This document shows positions 1-12,602 of a stretch of 64,000 bases of DNA, one piece after another (positions within the stretch are counted from its first letter, which is position 1; each line of letters starts with the position of its first letter). The notes beneath the pieces were generated by a model. That model did not search any database. It was not told the origin of the DNA and was given only the letters and a program-made list of their open reading frames with translations. Where the stretch lies: positions 8,305,206-8,369,205 of the forward strand of contig OZ038459.1 in the NCBI GenBank assembly GCA_964036195.1, given 5' to 3'. The position numbers and the translations under genes were made by a program. Source of the DNA: Sphaerolaimus hirsutus. Taxonomy: Eukaryota; Nematoda; Chromadorea; Monhysterida; Sphaerolaimidae.

Positions 1-23
1 TGGGCCAAAAATCATCAACCTAC

Positions 24-3000
24 CAAGTTTTTCAACAACGAGTTCAAACTCATCATCGCTCGATGCGGCGTCATGTCGCTGAACATCTGAATCATCGGCG
101 AGAAGTTGATGCATAAAATCCATATCGCCTACTTTAGACAACGCTGATTCTACTTCACACTTTAATGCAAGGCACCTAAAAATGGGGAATCAAATTTGAA
201 CTTCATATTCAAGTGTTATCAAAACAAATATCGTACTGTTTCAACATCTCCCGCGCGCTCTGATCATCGCCAAGTTTCCCCAATTTGGAAACACACGATT
301 TTAAGCCGCGCAAGTGCGTAGTTTTGAGTGATTTAGCGGAATCGCGTAGTGCCCCGGCAACTGGAGCCATGTTGGAATCAACGTTGACTTTGACAGATTG
401 TTTAGCTGGCAGTACTATGGACACGGTGCTCTCAGGGATGTGCGACGATGTCTGTTTGGGAGCTAAATTTGAGATCGTAAACTGTAAAGTCCACAGTGAA
501 ATTCTAGTTTAAGTTTGAAAATTGAAAAATGTGGAAAACTCATGAGCTTTGTACGCATTTTAGTTAACCGTAATGAGTGTCCGTCAACTACTGTTGTCAG
601 GCATTAAGAATTACTTATTGCCGTGAACTCATATGCGTTCAAAATTGATGAATAAGTTCAACAAACTTTTCAAATTTGTCGCTAGAAAAAGTCCACAAAA
701 TGTGATTTTGAGTAAATCGCTGTTTAAGTTTCAAACCCAATACCAGGCCCTACGTGCGTGTCCAATTTGGCTCATTCATGCTTTCCATAAGTTCCATATG
801 TTGACAATAAAGTGTCAAATTTTCAGCCCCTAATCTCATGTGAAAAATGGGGTGTCCATAAAATTCCATTCGGTCAGAGCAAAACTGTCTTGGGGAGGGA
901 AATGGACTTGTCGCCTTCTTGCACGCGAGCACATTTTTGTTCCCGCCCGTGTTGGGTCTGCCTTATGGGAAATTTATGCACTTGTCGACTTTTAGAAATC
1001 GGTGCCTATAGTGGACTTATCACATTTCTTGCGTTTTTTCCCATAAAAAAAGATGCGGAGGATGGACTTGTCGACTTTTAGCGCAAAACTAAATGGACTT
1101 GTCGACTTCTTGCCCAATTTTTTTGCAGTTTTTCCTGAAAATGTCAAATTTGGCACTTTGCTATATGGGCATGTGAGGTCAAAAAATTTATGGAAAATGA
1201 TGAAAAATGTGCGGGAGAAGCCCCAGATGACGTTTCCGGGCCTAGCTCAAAATTTTCATATTTTGGACTTGTCGACTTTTAGAATTGGACGCCTCAAGTG
1301 CATGAGGTATTTACAAAAAGTAATAAAAACATTCAAACCAACAGCAGTAGTTGTTTCAACATCAGCAAAATCAACACCCCAAGTCGGGATCAACAATTCA
1401 ATAGCAGAATTCAATTCAGTCAAACACTTTCTGCAATCAGTGCAACACTCTTCCACATTTCCCCTGATGATTTCCAAAGCGCGTTGATGCAGTCGGGCGC
1501 GACGATTGACTTCAGACTGCTCGTGCCTGAAAAAAGTGGAAGTTTGAGAACTTCATAAACTCAGCCACTACATTACACCTTACAATGAAATCTACCATAT
1601 CCCATATGAATAAAAAACGGCGAGAACTCGGCCGTAAAGTAAACCCGGCCGTAAAGTAAATCCGGCCGTAAAGTAGAGGGTGCTACTTTAGGCGAGTGCA
1701 TCATTACGGCAGAGTTGTTAAAGTACTGAATGTTTTCAAAGTAAACGTAAACGTAAAGTATTTTATTTTTAATCACACCTGAGTACAGAAAACGAAAAGT
1801 AAAAATTTTCTATTTTCGTGTGAGTTATTTTTTGCTTTTTATGCACTCAAGAAATGTTCTTAATCACGTTTTCTGTACTCGCGTACTTTCAAAAAGTACG
1901 CGAGTAAGTGAGTACCGGTATTTTTTCGGGAGGAAACGTAAACGTATTTACGCAGCACTCGAGTATACGTATTTATCGAGTAAACGTAAATACGTTTGTA
2001 CAACTATGCATTACGGCCGGATTTACTTGCGAGTTCTCGCCGTTTTTCACGTGACCTTATTTGGCAAAATATGGTTCAAATCAGAATCATTCATTGTATA
2101 GCGATTTCAATGGCTATTTTCAGTCTTTTATTTTCCCAGTGGACTGAAGTGAACCGACTGTTGATTGGCGCGTATTTCCCGCTCCACTGTGGCGACCTCC
2201 CGGGAAGTTTGGACACAGTTGCGCAGATAATTCTGACATGCCTGAGAATATTTAAACGTTTACAACTGGTAATGTTGCAGCGCACAGCGGGAATTTATTT
2301 GCACATGAATGTGGGACCGGATGGTTAATTTTTTGGCCATTGTTAATTTTTACAAAAAAATTTCAATCGCACATAACAGAATGAATGTTACGTTGAGATT
2401 TAGAACAATTTCGAATGTTCAATTCTATAAGCTGACAGGACCTGTAAACAAGTTTTCAAGTGTGCCGCGCGCTAGGGTTGGAAATCAAATCATTTTTTTA
2501 ACGCCTTGATTTAATAAAAAAAATCAATTTAAAAAAAAAAAATTGATTTTTTAAAATTAAAATCAGATTTTTTTAAAATCGCCAAAAATGGGGGTATAGA
2601 GAAAAAATATGTGTATGTTAAGTGTCAGACAATGTATTGTTATGTCTATTGTGGTGACATTATGACTGTGGAGTCATGGGATAGCATTATAAGCAGTGAT
2701 TTCTGTCAAAAATATCCATTTTACATCGACTTATTACATATATTGCCTTTTGGCGAACGTTCGTGACTTCAAGTGAAGTTCAGCATGGAATAGTGCTTAA
2801 ATAAGGTTGTAAGAGAAGGCTAATACATTGACAGTGTTGTTACACACTGTAGAAGTATGTTGGAGCACATTGGTTAGATTAGGGTTGGCCGATGTTTTTA
2901 TTATAAACGTTTTTTATTTAAAAAAAACGTTGTTTTTTTTAAAAAAACATGACGTCCGAAATGTTTTTTTTTTAAAAAAACATCGACAGAAATTTTTAGT

Positions 3001-4693
3001 ACTAAGCACTAGGTATTTTGCAAATTTTTTGCATGCAAGCGCGCAATTTCACACACAAATTGACATTGGTGGTTGTTTTAATTGGTTTTGTGGCATTTTT
3101 AGTATCAAAGTATCGATTTCTATGTGCTACCATGGGTTAATAAGCCGCCATATGTTGCTGTAGTATATAATATTGAGGTAATGTGCTTCCATGTACCTCC
3201 ACAGTGTGTAACTTCACTCCCAAAGTAACAACCTCGTTTTATAACCTTGTCTGATCACTATTCCGTGCCAAACTTTACCTGAAGTCACGAACATTCGACT
3301 ATATGGCGATATACGAATGATATGTCGACGAAAAATGGATATTTTTGACACAAATCACCACTTATAATGCTATCCCATGGCTCCACAGACATTATATGGT
3401 CATATATAACATCACAGAGTATTGCCACTGTCTGATATACCTATATATGTTGACACAAGGTCATATCTGGGAGCTTTAAAAAAAAACGTTTTTTATTTTA
3501 AAAAAACGTTGAGTAAAAAAAAACGTTTTTTTCCAACCCTAGGTTAGATATTATATACTACACTAGCATATCACAGCTTATTATTGCACGGTAACATGAA
3601 TAAATGGTCCAAAACTTAAATAAAGATTTTACACAAAAAATTCCCCAAAACCCATGAAAACACCACAAATGGTAACATGTACGAGAAATTGCGCGCTTGC
3701 GCGCAAAAAAAAATGCAAAATACCTAGTGCAAGTCTACCAGAAATTTTGACTTTTGATTTTTTAAATTAAAATCAGTTTCCACCCTTTGATTTGTTTTTT
3801 AAATCAGATTTTTTTTTAATCAGTTTAAAAAAATCAAGTGCCAACCCTACCGCGCGCCATTCTAACCCACCAAAAACCAATTATATAAGCACAAAAGAAA
3901 CCTGTAGCTTGGTGAAAAGCTTCGAGTATTTCTCACACCAGGACGTGAGCGCCTTGAGCGCTTCCGATCGCAGTTGCACAGCGAAATCGGCGGGTTGTGG
4001 TAGCGGATATCGGACGGCGTCGGTCTCCAACGCGAAAAGCATAACATTCTGCAAAAGCGGCATTTTAGCTCATGCTTATTGACGCTACTCAACAATAGTC
4101 CACAGGCGGCACACTTTACAGCGAAAGTACCGTATATAAATCAAAGCTGAATAAATAATCAAAAAACCATTTCAAAAAAATTTGATTTGCTTTCACTGAT
4201 TCAATGGTAAGATTTCTCACGCGCATTTTTCATCAATAAAGTCACATTCCCCGTTTTGGCCACTTCGTAAAAAAACAGGCTTATCGACCTGAAGTTGGCG
4301 GTCGACAACCGATGTTCGCCACAAGTGCGACCGCACAAAGAAATAGTCGATCAGCCGAAACGCAGCCAGACGGGTCTGTGCGTTCTCTCTTTGCAGTTCA
4401 GCGACTACTTCATCCAAAATTGACGAGATGACATCAGCAGAACCTTCCCTGCGCATTTATGAGATTTATTTATGCAGGACATTGAGGCAGCATAGGCAGA
4501 AAGTGACTCACTTGACAGCCAGCCTAATAAATTTAAATGCGGCTTTATCAAAGGCGGATGGTTGCAGCGGCTGCAAGCAGCGCCATTCAGCACTTCTCTG
4601 CGCCAGCCATTTCACGTGTTGTTTTGTCGTTTTCTCTGCAGTTGTAACATTGCCGCTGGAGGAAGCTCCGAAGAAACCCACATTATTCGACAT
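24..4693 (-). CDS. UVSSA: UV-stimulated scaffold protein A, 5' part (seven exons; 3' end off window)
   Basis: UVSSA acts in transcription-coupled nucleotide excision repair, helping to bring TFIIH and USP7 to stalled RNA polymerase II. Exons (minus, 5' to 3'): 4693-4512, 4448-4289, 4048-3902, 2241-2159, 1526-1315, 462-226, 152-24. Phases close and give about 383 residues before the left edge. Exons 1-4 encode the N-terminal VHS/ENTH-like helical domain, with QTRLAAFRLIDYFFVRSH matching the family's signature region and then a LPQPADFAVQLRSEALKAL block. Exon 5 carries the ECCTDCRKCLTELNSAIELL segment aligning with the human ESCLTEVESCF region. Exons 6-7 correspond to the second conserved region and the following acidic stretch (ASSDDEFELVVEK). 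The start is the first ATG of the open exon (MSNNVGFFG). The acceptor of exon 6 (462 or 481) and the donor of exon 5 were picked by phase and are the least certain. Identity is from remembered family motifs. Confidence 0.85.
903..1282. repeat. Dispersed 19-bp repeat, TGGACTTGTCGACTTTTAG
   Basis: Six copies or near copies of TGGACTTGTCGACTTTTAG occur at about 903, 977, 1011, 1063, 1094 and 1264, irregularly spaced in UVSSA intron 5. The same unit in the opposite orientation recurs at 42593-42770 in a NOS1AP intron. No coding sense. Confidence 0.7.
1613..2048. mobile_element. Two nested inverted-repeat elements in UVSSA intron 4
   Basis: The outer ends are ACGGCGAGAACTCG and its inverse near 2032-2046, with three tandem CGGCCGTAAAGTAAA units beside the left end. 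Inside (about 1705-2010) is a second element starting AGAGTTGTTAAAGTACTGAA and ending TAAATACGTTTGTACAACT, filled with GTAAACGTAAA and TACTCGAGTA strings. The inner type recurs at 13890-14115, 18897-19040, 28850-29335, 44249-46240 and 50873-51430. Confidence 0.65.
2473..3849. mobile_element. hAT-like non-autonomous transposon, outer copy
   Basis: Ends TAGGGTTGG...CCAACCCTA are inverted repeats. The flanks carry a perfect 8-bp duplication, CCGCGCGC (2465-2472 and 3850-3857), the hallmark length for hAT elements. Internal sequence is AAATCAATTTAAAA-type and AT-rich; no transposase ORF. It lies in UVSSA intron 3 and is interrupted by a second element at 2880-3541. Confidence 0.85.
2880..3541. 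mobile_element. hAT-like non-autonomous transposon nested in the 2473-3849 copy
   Basis: TAGGGTTGGCC...CCAACCCTA ends with a perfect 8-bp duplication GGTTAGAT (2872-2879 and 3542-3549). Internal arms are AAAAAACGTTTTTT strings. Related copies without clear duplications lie at 19851-20539; another is at 33501-34189. Confidence 0.85.
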
Positions 4694-5543
4694 CGGGCGC
4701 AAGGCTCGATCGAATTTCTAATTTAATTGGACGGTTGCCAGAACGTATTACAACACTCGTACGAGTAATGATACATAAGTTTTTTTAAGCAGCGAACATT
4801 CGTGGAAAACTTCTGGATAAAATCAACCACCGCCGCTGTGCTATCCTTCTTAATTGAATGTAATTTTTTCCAATTCATTTGAAAGTTTGTAAGTTTAAAA
4901 TTTTTGTATTTATGTACGCTCTTGTCATAGCACCTTTTCCGGAAAAACTTTTTATGGCAACTTGGTAGCCGGCCAAAAGTTTTGAAATCGCAAAGTATAA
5001 ATAAAAAAGGCTAAAAATGGATCGCATACATTATATAAACTTGGCACGTTACCAATTCTGTATTGTATACGGTTGAGTAATGTATGTATGAGAGTTAAAG
5101 GCGCATTATTTCAGTATGCGTCACCGATAATGGCCGCGGAATGCGCTAACGCAGGAAAGGGTCGCTAACGGCGGTTAACACGCTAATTGACACGTGTATG
5201 TCAACTGATCTCTGAACAGTTGACCGACAGGCGTATACAAAATCTTGTTTGGCACGCGGCCAAGTTTATATACGGAACGTCCCCCCTAAAAATGGGTAGA
5301 TAACCTATATATCGACAAAAATAGCGATTATGAAAGTGAAAATTGGCAATATAGAGCAAATTTTAGGGAGTGGGCTTAAACAAAAAGCAAAGCAAAAATC
5401 GGGCTTAAACTCTCGTTCGTACAATACGCAACTAGTAACTTGGACATGGGCCAAGACTCGAACTCTTTCTCCAAAATAAAAATGTATTTTTGAAACGGGC
5501 TTGGTGGCTGATAAGGATTTAAATTGAAGTGCTGGCGTCAGCG
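4694..5543. promoter_or_regulatory. Shared upstream region of UVSSA and shugoshin
   Basis: 850 bp separate the two divergent start codons. No gene is seen here. It is moderately AT-rich with a GC-richer part at 5130-5250. A TATA-like GTATAAATAAAAA lies near 4995, but no element can be tied to either gene. 5290-5360 shares the TTTTAGGGAGTG / GCAAATTTTAG type repeat with 40600-40690. Confidence 0.45.
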
Positions 5544-8500
5544 ATGGTTCGCGAGCGTGACCCGTCGCGAGGTACACTGCAGCCAGAAACAGCGAACGTG
5601 CCAACAGGTGCATCCACCTGTTGCATCTCTTACACTGCTTTAGAAACCGTCAGTAACCATTTGGCACGCTGCCAAATATTTCAGCATCCACCGCGCACCG
5701 GGAGAACAACTTTACGTTGGCCTTGGAAAACGCGCGTCTGCGACGGGAACTGCGAGATGCCAATGCTGCCGTGGCGCGCGCCGATCGCGAGATCGTTGAG
5801 AGAAGTGCGACCAGTTTAGCTGCGTCTGCGGGTTTCAGTAGTCACGAGGTCGGAGCTTTTATTTGTTGCGCTGGTTTTCAGCGGAAATTTGAATAGCTTA
5901 TTTTTTTGCGCTGGTTTTCACCGGAAATTATGCTTCTGCTTTAAATAATGATATTCATTTGTATTTTTGTCGCGGTCGGAATAGCCCTTGTGTGTTATGA
6001 AAATATCAAAAATGTTTAGGTAGGAATAGTCGATCAAACTATTTATTAGTGGTGGGACGCTCGAGAAAAAGTGGCACCAGGCGCCTAGGTACGGTGTCAT
6101 GCCACCATCTATAGCACAATGGCGCCAGTATCGCCATGATGTCATTCAAAAATATGCGCCAATGTCGCTGGCAGTGGCGCCATCCACAATTTTCCCTTGT
6201 TCACACAGCTCGCTTCGCGCACACGCGATGCCTTGAGACTGGTTCGGAGTTCAATACAAACTGGACTGGGTAAGCTCGCCGATGGGCTGCAAGATCTCAC
6301 TGATGCTGTCGCCCGACTAGACGGTCTGGTTGAATCATGCGGCAGGTGTGTGGGTCTTCTGAAACTCAATTTTGTGTTGTGTGCTGTGTGGGGTTGTGTC
6401 TACTTTCAGTTTTACAGTGTCTACTTTTTACAGTTCGCTATTTCACTTTGACTTATATCATTCAAGATTTTACACCTACCAATTCACGAAACGAAAAGAC
6501 ATTCATTATTTGCATGGGATTTTATTTTTTATGCAATCATATCAATTCAGGTTAAACATTGTGACTTTCAGAAGCGTGTCGCCTACTGCGGCTGGTACAG
6601 CATGGGTTCGCAATTCTACTTCCAATGAAAACAGACCGATCGTGACACGACGCCCGTCTAGATTGGATGAAAATGCGTCCGCGCTCAGTCCCATATTAGA
6701 CAGGTTGATTTTACGCGGCTAAGATTTTAGATGGAATACGGGTCTCCAGGATTGTCACCCTCGGGGGGGGGGGGGGGCTAGACAAATGGGAAACCGCTCC
6801 TCCATAGTGACAGATGCTGAAAAAACATTTTGTTCTGTTGGGAGGGGGGCTCCACGTGTCCAGTCCACGTGTGCTAAGGGGGGGGGGCTCAAGTGTATAA
6901 TAGCCCAAAATTTTGTCTCGGGACAGGTAGACAGCTAGCTGAAGCGCGGGCCGGGATAGATTGATCGCTGGAGTTTTGTTGTTGTTGTTTTTTTTTTGGG
7001 GGGGGGGAGGGATAGCCCTTTTCCCCATTGGAGACTCTGAACTGTAAAATTGGATTGTGCTTACCAAAAATCTTTTTTACATATTGATATTCAACTGTTT
7101 TCTATGTTACATTTGGCAGCCCGGCGTCTGAACCCAGCACGAACGCAAGTGCGAGCGGTGCGATTAACTCAAAAACACATCCGTCAGTAACACTGCTCAA
7201 TCCAATTGTGGCTCGAACGCCTCCAAAAGCCATGGTCCGAAGATCAAAGCCTTTTAATGGTGAGTGCAACTGTCATTTGGGAAGAGCGGACGAAAGTGAG
7301 GGCAATATTGAGCGTGCTTTTTTAGAAGTGAGACTTGAAATTAGAAGTTAGGTGTGAATTGAGAAATGAGTTGAGAAGTGAAAAGAGTCAGAAGTTTGCT
7401 TATCTTTTAACTTTTTCTATCCCATTTCACTTCCCACTTCCCATTTATATATCTTTTAATTTTTTTCTTATTTTTAACTACTCTTGCGGAATTTGCACCA
7501 GATACAGCGACAAGCGCCAATGGCGCCAGAGCAAAATGGTTCCAAGCGCCAGTAGCGCCATGGCGCTTTTTGTCTTGTAAAAATAGCGCCAAGCGCCATG
7601 GCGCTTTTTGTTTGGCAAAAATAGCGCCAAGCGCCATGGCGCTTTTTATGGGTGTGGCGCCACAGCAAAATAGCGCCATGCCGCTTTTTCCTTTGGCGCT
7701 AGTGCCATGGCGCTTTTCCATCACTACACCCTAGTCGCCACCAAACCCCAAAACCCCCAGACTTCGGCCAACACCGAGTAGAGACCGCAGTAGCCAGCCG
7801 CTTCGTCGCCTGCACGGCTGAGAGCAGCGCGCAGCGTCAACTGCACACCATTCACGACGACACCGGTCCCGTCGTGGTTGATGACCACCGCGGCGCGGAT
7901 GTGCATGAGGGGCAGGGTGGTGATCGGGTTGCGGATGATGCTGGGGAGAATGTGGATCCTGTGTTGAATGTTAACACCAAGCGCCGACGCAATGTGACTT
8001 TTGAAAACGGTGGGGAGCGGTTTTGTTGTGATTTTTTGTTGTTTTGAAAATGTCATATTTTTAATTATAATTTCATAATATTTTATAGGTATTTGTTATT
8101 AATAATTCTGAATTTTATTCCATTTTGTCCTCTTTCACGACACCGTTTCTAATTTCAAGTGACATCGTATTTCTTATTTTGCAGCCCTGGCCCTAAGTGA
8201 CATTCGGACACCCTCACCTGCCGTGGGTGTGGGTGACACGGAAATGGCGCCTAGTGCCCCTATCGCTGTGGACTCTGACAACGACATGTTTGATGAGAAA
8301 GAAACAGCAGCATTGCCGCCGCCGTCGCAACGTAAGTATTTTCGAAAAGTGTTAAATCCATTGCGTTCCACTTGATCACTTTTCGGCAACTTCGCACTTG
8401 AACTGTGCAGCCAACGTGGACAACCAGATTCCGGAAGAAACCAGTCCCGCCGATGACGAAACATTCGTCATTGACAGGGAAGACTCAACTTCTCCCAAAC

Positions 8501-10020
8501 CCGCTGAGCAACCATTGCCAATGACCGATGCCTTGCACGGACAGTATCCTGAAATTAGTGATAAAGAGCCATCGCATTTGTCGGGAATTGAGCCCGAAAT
8601 CGACCAATTGAATGTGATAGCGCAGTCCCATGGGAAGAAAAGTTCTGCGCGTAAACGTCGCTCTGATGAGAACAAAAATCCTTCGTGTGTGAAGAAGCAT
8701 TCACCACACACACCGGCTCAACTACAGCCTGCCGAGGTGCGTTTTTACGTTTAATGCGCATTTTTCTTGACGTTTGTAACGTTCTCAATAAGCCCCAATA
8801 AAATGGATGAATTTTCGCAAGAAATAACAAAAATAGGTGATTTCGTGTGAATATTGGACTGCAGAATTAAAAACGAGTCAAATTGTACGGTTTTCAATGC
8901 GCTTAGCAGTAACGAAATTTACAGTTTTCAAATAAGTAAATATTGCATAAAATACAATACACTATTTAAACAACCCCAGCACTCACCCCACCCACATTCG
9001 CAGAACACGCCTCATTCCGCCGACCAGCCTAATCCGGACAGTTCAGAAATTGGCACATTGCCACCAAGACCCCCTACACGATCGGGCGGCAAGAACGCCG
9101 CAGCCGCGTCCGCTGGCAGCTCAGCATCTACTTGTGCATCGACGCGCAGACGCACGACCACTGCGACGCCGAGATCGATGCAAACGCGCAGTTCCCCTGG
9201 CGATAATGGGTTGCAGGGGGCGGACACGCCTACCGGCGTTAAAGCGAGGTGTTTTTATACAGTTTTTTTGTGTCGAGTTTTGATCGTGAAGATAATTTTT
9301 TCTACATAAAAAATAGATGTTTCTGTAGGTTCACACAGGTTTTTCCCTGACGACAAAAATTTAGAATTTTCTACTACAGTTTTTTGTGTGTGTGATAAGA
9401 ATGGAATATTTTGCATGTGTGACGTCTCGATAAATAATGATTTGATCAGTCTCACTGCTTACAGCAAACATATCTACCTAGATACATATATCATCAAATT
9501 CCAGGTCGGTTCCGCGGCGATGTGCCGATGTCAAGTCGGAGGGAGAGTCGCCTGCAGTATCTGAAAATGGTAGTAGTCGGCCTAGAAGAGCGGCGACCAA
9601 ACCAGTCAGTTACAAGGAGCCCAGCATGAATAAGTTGGTTCGATTTTTCAACCAGAGGGGGGAGTTTTTCAAGAGGGTGGGGTTCGAGGGGGTGGTTATT
9701 TTTCTCTCACCTCGCCAACGGGAGTTATTCGAGGGGGTCTTATTCGAGGATTTGTGATATTTATTTCGTATTAGGTTTTGCAGACGTTTTTAAAAGTTTT
9801 TAAAAAGCGCAAGCGTCGTAACTGTTTTAAACAACATGGTCGATAGAAACCAACAGTTTTTCAGTCCGTTCGTATCCCTTTATTGTGGGATGTTAAAAAA
9901 CACGTTTTTCAAAAAGTGTTTTTCAACCGCGCTTAAGACTGCAAATTTTTCGGTTGTGTGAAAATGTGTGCTTCTTTCAGAAAACTGAGGCAAGGCGATG
10001 ACCTGTTTTTGCTGAAGTGA
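5544..10020 (+). CDS. SGO: Shugoshin-type centromeric cohesion protector, ten exons, 507 aa
   Basis: Shugoshins recruit PP2A to centromeres and shield cohesin from separase or phosphorylation-driven removal. Exons: 5544-5607, 5685-5848, 6209-6345, 6572-6703, 7120-7259, 8185-8331, 8411-8736, 9004-9248, 9505-9633, 9981-10020. All phases close to 508 codons including TGA. The N-terminal coiled coil is in exon 2 (NNFTLALENARLRRELRD, about residues 28-60), as in the family; exon 3 is also helical. The middle is Ser/Pro/Thr-rich with a KKSSARKRRSDENK basic patch. The C-terminus gives the diagnostic shugoshin motif: RPRRAATKPV then SYKEPSMNKKLRQGDDL, split by the last intron after AA of the first Lys codon. 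First-exon choice (ATG at 5544) rests on phase and a GTGCAT donor and is the weakest part. The protein is otherwise too divergent for residue-level claims. Confidence 0.82.
6040..6190. repeat. GGCGCC-rich palindromic segment in shugoshin intron 2
   Basis: Short inverted strings such as GGCACCAGGCGCC, AATGGCGCCAGTATCGCCAT and GGCAGTGGCGCCATCC. Related in style to the GGCGCC-filled transposons at 47449 and 53923, but no clean ends are visible. It stops about 19 bp before exon 3. Confidence 0.45.
7507..7728. mobile_element. GGCGCC-array element, degenerate (shugoshin intron 5)
   Basis: Tandem and palindromic GCGCCATGGCGC blocks separated by TTTTTGT spacers, ending CTTTTCCATCACTA, which is the right end of the complete elements at 47449-48354 and 53923-54831. 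The left terminal repeat is not recognisable. Confidence 0.6.
9646..9760. repeat. CCTCGAATAA-type element fragment just after the shugoshin exon 9 donor
   Basis: Inside the last shugoshin intron, about 20 nt after the GTTGGT donor at 9634, the sequence runs GGGGGGAGTTTTTCAAGAGG then GGGAGTTATTCGAGGGGGTC and TTATTCGAGGATTTGTG. This is the interior and one end of the TACCGTATTT/CCTCGAA family. Confidence 0.6.
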
Positions 10021-10067
10021 CGAATTGCATTCCTGAATCCTGTATGACACATTGAATTTTGCACATG

Positions 10068-10073
10068 AATAAA
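10068..10073 (+). terminator. Poly(A) signal of shugoshin
   Basis: AATAAA 48 nt after the TGA at 10018-10020. Confidence 0.6.
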
Positions 10074-11089
10074 CAATTTTCTTTTGCGTGTTTGGTTGGG
10101 TTAGTCATGTTCTTGACTTTCGTGTGTGTATTTTTTCTACCAGTTCGCTTGACTTTACGTACAATATTTTCTTTCAGTCCGAGATAGTTTACGTGGTGAT
10201 AAATTACGCGGCTTCCAATAGAGCCATGCGTAGTATTTATTGGATAGTTTACTCATTGCCATACTTTTCCCACTTGAAATCACTTATATTAATGCTGTTG
10301 AAATTACTGATTCTATGTCATAAGATTTTGTGAATGTAGGTTTGATATTTGGTGTTTGTCGCCATTTCCATTTTTGGTTATTTTTCCACACATATTTTTC
10401 ACGTATGTGTATTGCACACTTATACTGACATTTACCCTGACCCGTCTGAATAATTGCCACCATTTTCTGCCTGGGGTCAAGTCCGCACGTGGACAAGAAC
10501 GTCGAGTGACGACTGAATTTATCATTGGTAAATAACAAAATTTTAAATAACAAATACCTACTTGCCGTTAATGTTTACTTTTCCGTTATGTTTACTAGCC
10601 TTCGACCCGGAACTTTTTTTATAACCTATTGTTACTTGTCTACTTGATCTGGTTGCAGGTTAGCAGATAGATGCTAAAAGCACGAAATTTAACGACCTCA
10701 AACACTGACGGCATTATTTGGCCCTGTCTTTCTAAAGCAGTTTGTATTTTGGATTACACACAGTTAATTGGGACTGGGTTCGTTTCATCGCAGTTCGCAA
10801 CTGTGTATGGCAAAACGAAGTTTGTCAAATAAATGCTATCTTTCGTCAAAATCATCCGGGAGTTCTATGTAAAAAAATTTTGGCCATACTGAGCGGAAAA
10901 TATACATTTTTCGATTCTACCTATGATGTGTTCTGTAGTATTATTATCATCGTAGAGACATGAAATAGAAAGATCGTTCTGTTGTTATTTTCAAAAGACA
11001 TCTCGCTAACAACTTCGTTGCATGTGAATACACTTTTTTCGTTAATCATTTGTAATTCTTTGGTACAAATTGAAAAGTTTTTTTGAGAA

Positions 11090-11508
11090 TACCGTATTTC
11101 TTCGAAATACCCCCCACCCTCAACATGGGCACTATGAAATAATAACCCCCCCTCGAAATACCCCCCCTCGAAATACCCCCCTCGAAATACCCCCCCCCCC
11201 TCGAAATACCCCCCCCCCCCCAATTTAGTCTAAAGGGAATGACAAGCTGCTGTTTGTGATCCGGGCAATGCAGAAAACACGTTGAAAAACAATGACTGAG
11301 TACATTAGGACACATGCATAAATGCTTGTACATGTCACACTTATTGTTGCAATTTTCTACGTCTGCGTACGTTACATTCGACGAATTAGTACTGGGAATT
11401 CAAAAAATTTCTGGCGAAACAATGACCCAGCCCCCTCGTTTAACCCCCACTCAAAATTTCCACTCTGATAAAATAAACCCCACGGGGGTAATTCGAGGAA
11501 ATACGGTA
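11090..11508. mobile_element. TACCGTATTT/CCTCGAAATA family element, near full length
   Basis: Left end TACCGTATTTCTTCGAAATA, right end AATTCGAGGAAATACGGTA. Next to each end are runs of CCCCCCTCGAAATA. The unique core (ACAAGCTGCTGTTTGTGATC ... TTAGTACTGGGAATTC) is shared with copies at 43860-46482, 48402-48927 and 53476-56098. No ORF of note. Confidence 0.75.
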
Positions 11509-11703
11509 GTAGCTAATCAGCATGAAAGTAAAAATGAATGCATTTGCAGCGATGGTTGATTGAGCGGACATTAGAAGGATTTATAACGTGTTTCCTCGAA
11601 TAACCTCTATAAACTGACCCCTCTCAAAATAACCGCAGGTCTGCCAAATGCTGCTAATTTGCATCGCAGCTACACATAGTCTGTGTAAAGAGATGTATAC
11701 GTA

Positions 11704-12144
11704 TACCGTATATACTCGAATAAGACCCCCTTGAAAAACCCCTATTGTTGACCGAATGAGGACTATATAACTCCCCTCGTGGTGAACTCCCCCTGAATAA
11801 CTCCCCCCTGAATAACTCCCCCTGAATAACTCCCCATTTGAATAACTCCACCTCTCCGTGATTGGTGGAAAAGATGTTGGGTCATTTTAAAAAACAATCG
11901 ATGGAGACAGGCAGACGGCAGACCAAATAAAGCTCCACCTGGGCTGCAAATGTAGTGCAGTGTGTGAAAGGAAAAATACAAAAGAATATTAGCCTACGGC
12001 AGCAACAAAAGATACGATGATGTAATTCTGTGGAAAAAATACACCCCATCCTCTTGAATAACGCCTCCCCTTGAATAATTCTCCTTCGAAAACTCTGACG
12101 AGAAAATAATTCCCATTTGGGTCTTATTCAAGGATATATGGTAT
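11704..12144. mobile_element. TACCGTATAT family element, CTCGAATAAG subtype
   Basis: Ends TACCGTATATACTCGAATAA and TTATTCAAGGATATATGGTA. Interior has GAATAACTCCCCC repeats near both ends. Confidence 0.65.
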
Positions 12145-12602
12145 ATGTCCAAATACAACTTGTTTGGCCAATTTTATTACAAGTTATGTGTATAAAAGAC
12201 TATTCTTTACTGCTGTCCTTATGAAAATTTCTGTTCAAATTATTACCCCCCTCGAATTACCCTCCACTCAAAATTTCCTGCGGAAATAATAAACCCCCTG
12301 GGGGTATTTCGAGGAAATTAATAACTATTTATTTGTAAATATCATAGTTTACTAGGCAGTGCTGCATGTGAAAATACGTGTTTGTGCTTACTCACACTAG
12401 TTGACAGCCAAACCTGTTTTGCAAATCTGTTTTGATCACATTTGAGTTTACGATAATGTATCCTCATTTATCTCTGCCAACTGCCTCTGTACTTTGACGG
12501 ATTCCTCATTCCGGTAAACTCAAATGTTTATTTAAAACAGATTTGTCAGCTTTGGGAGTGCATATGCGCAAACATGTTATTCCCTATTTATTCAAAAAGA
12601 AT

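Noticed and set aside
5305..5613. 102-codon minus frame with a signal-like start, overlapping shugoshin exon 1
   Set aside because: Overlaps the shugoshin first exon and a dispersed repeat shared with 40600-40690; no other support.
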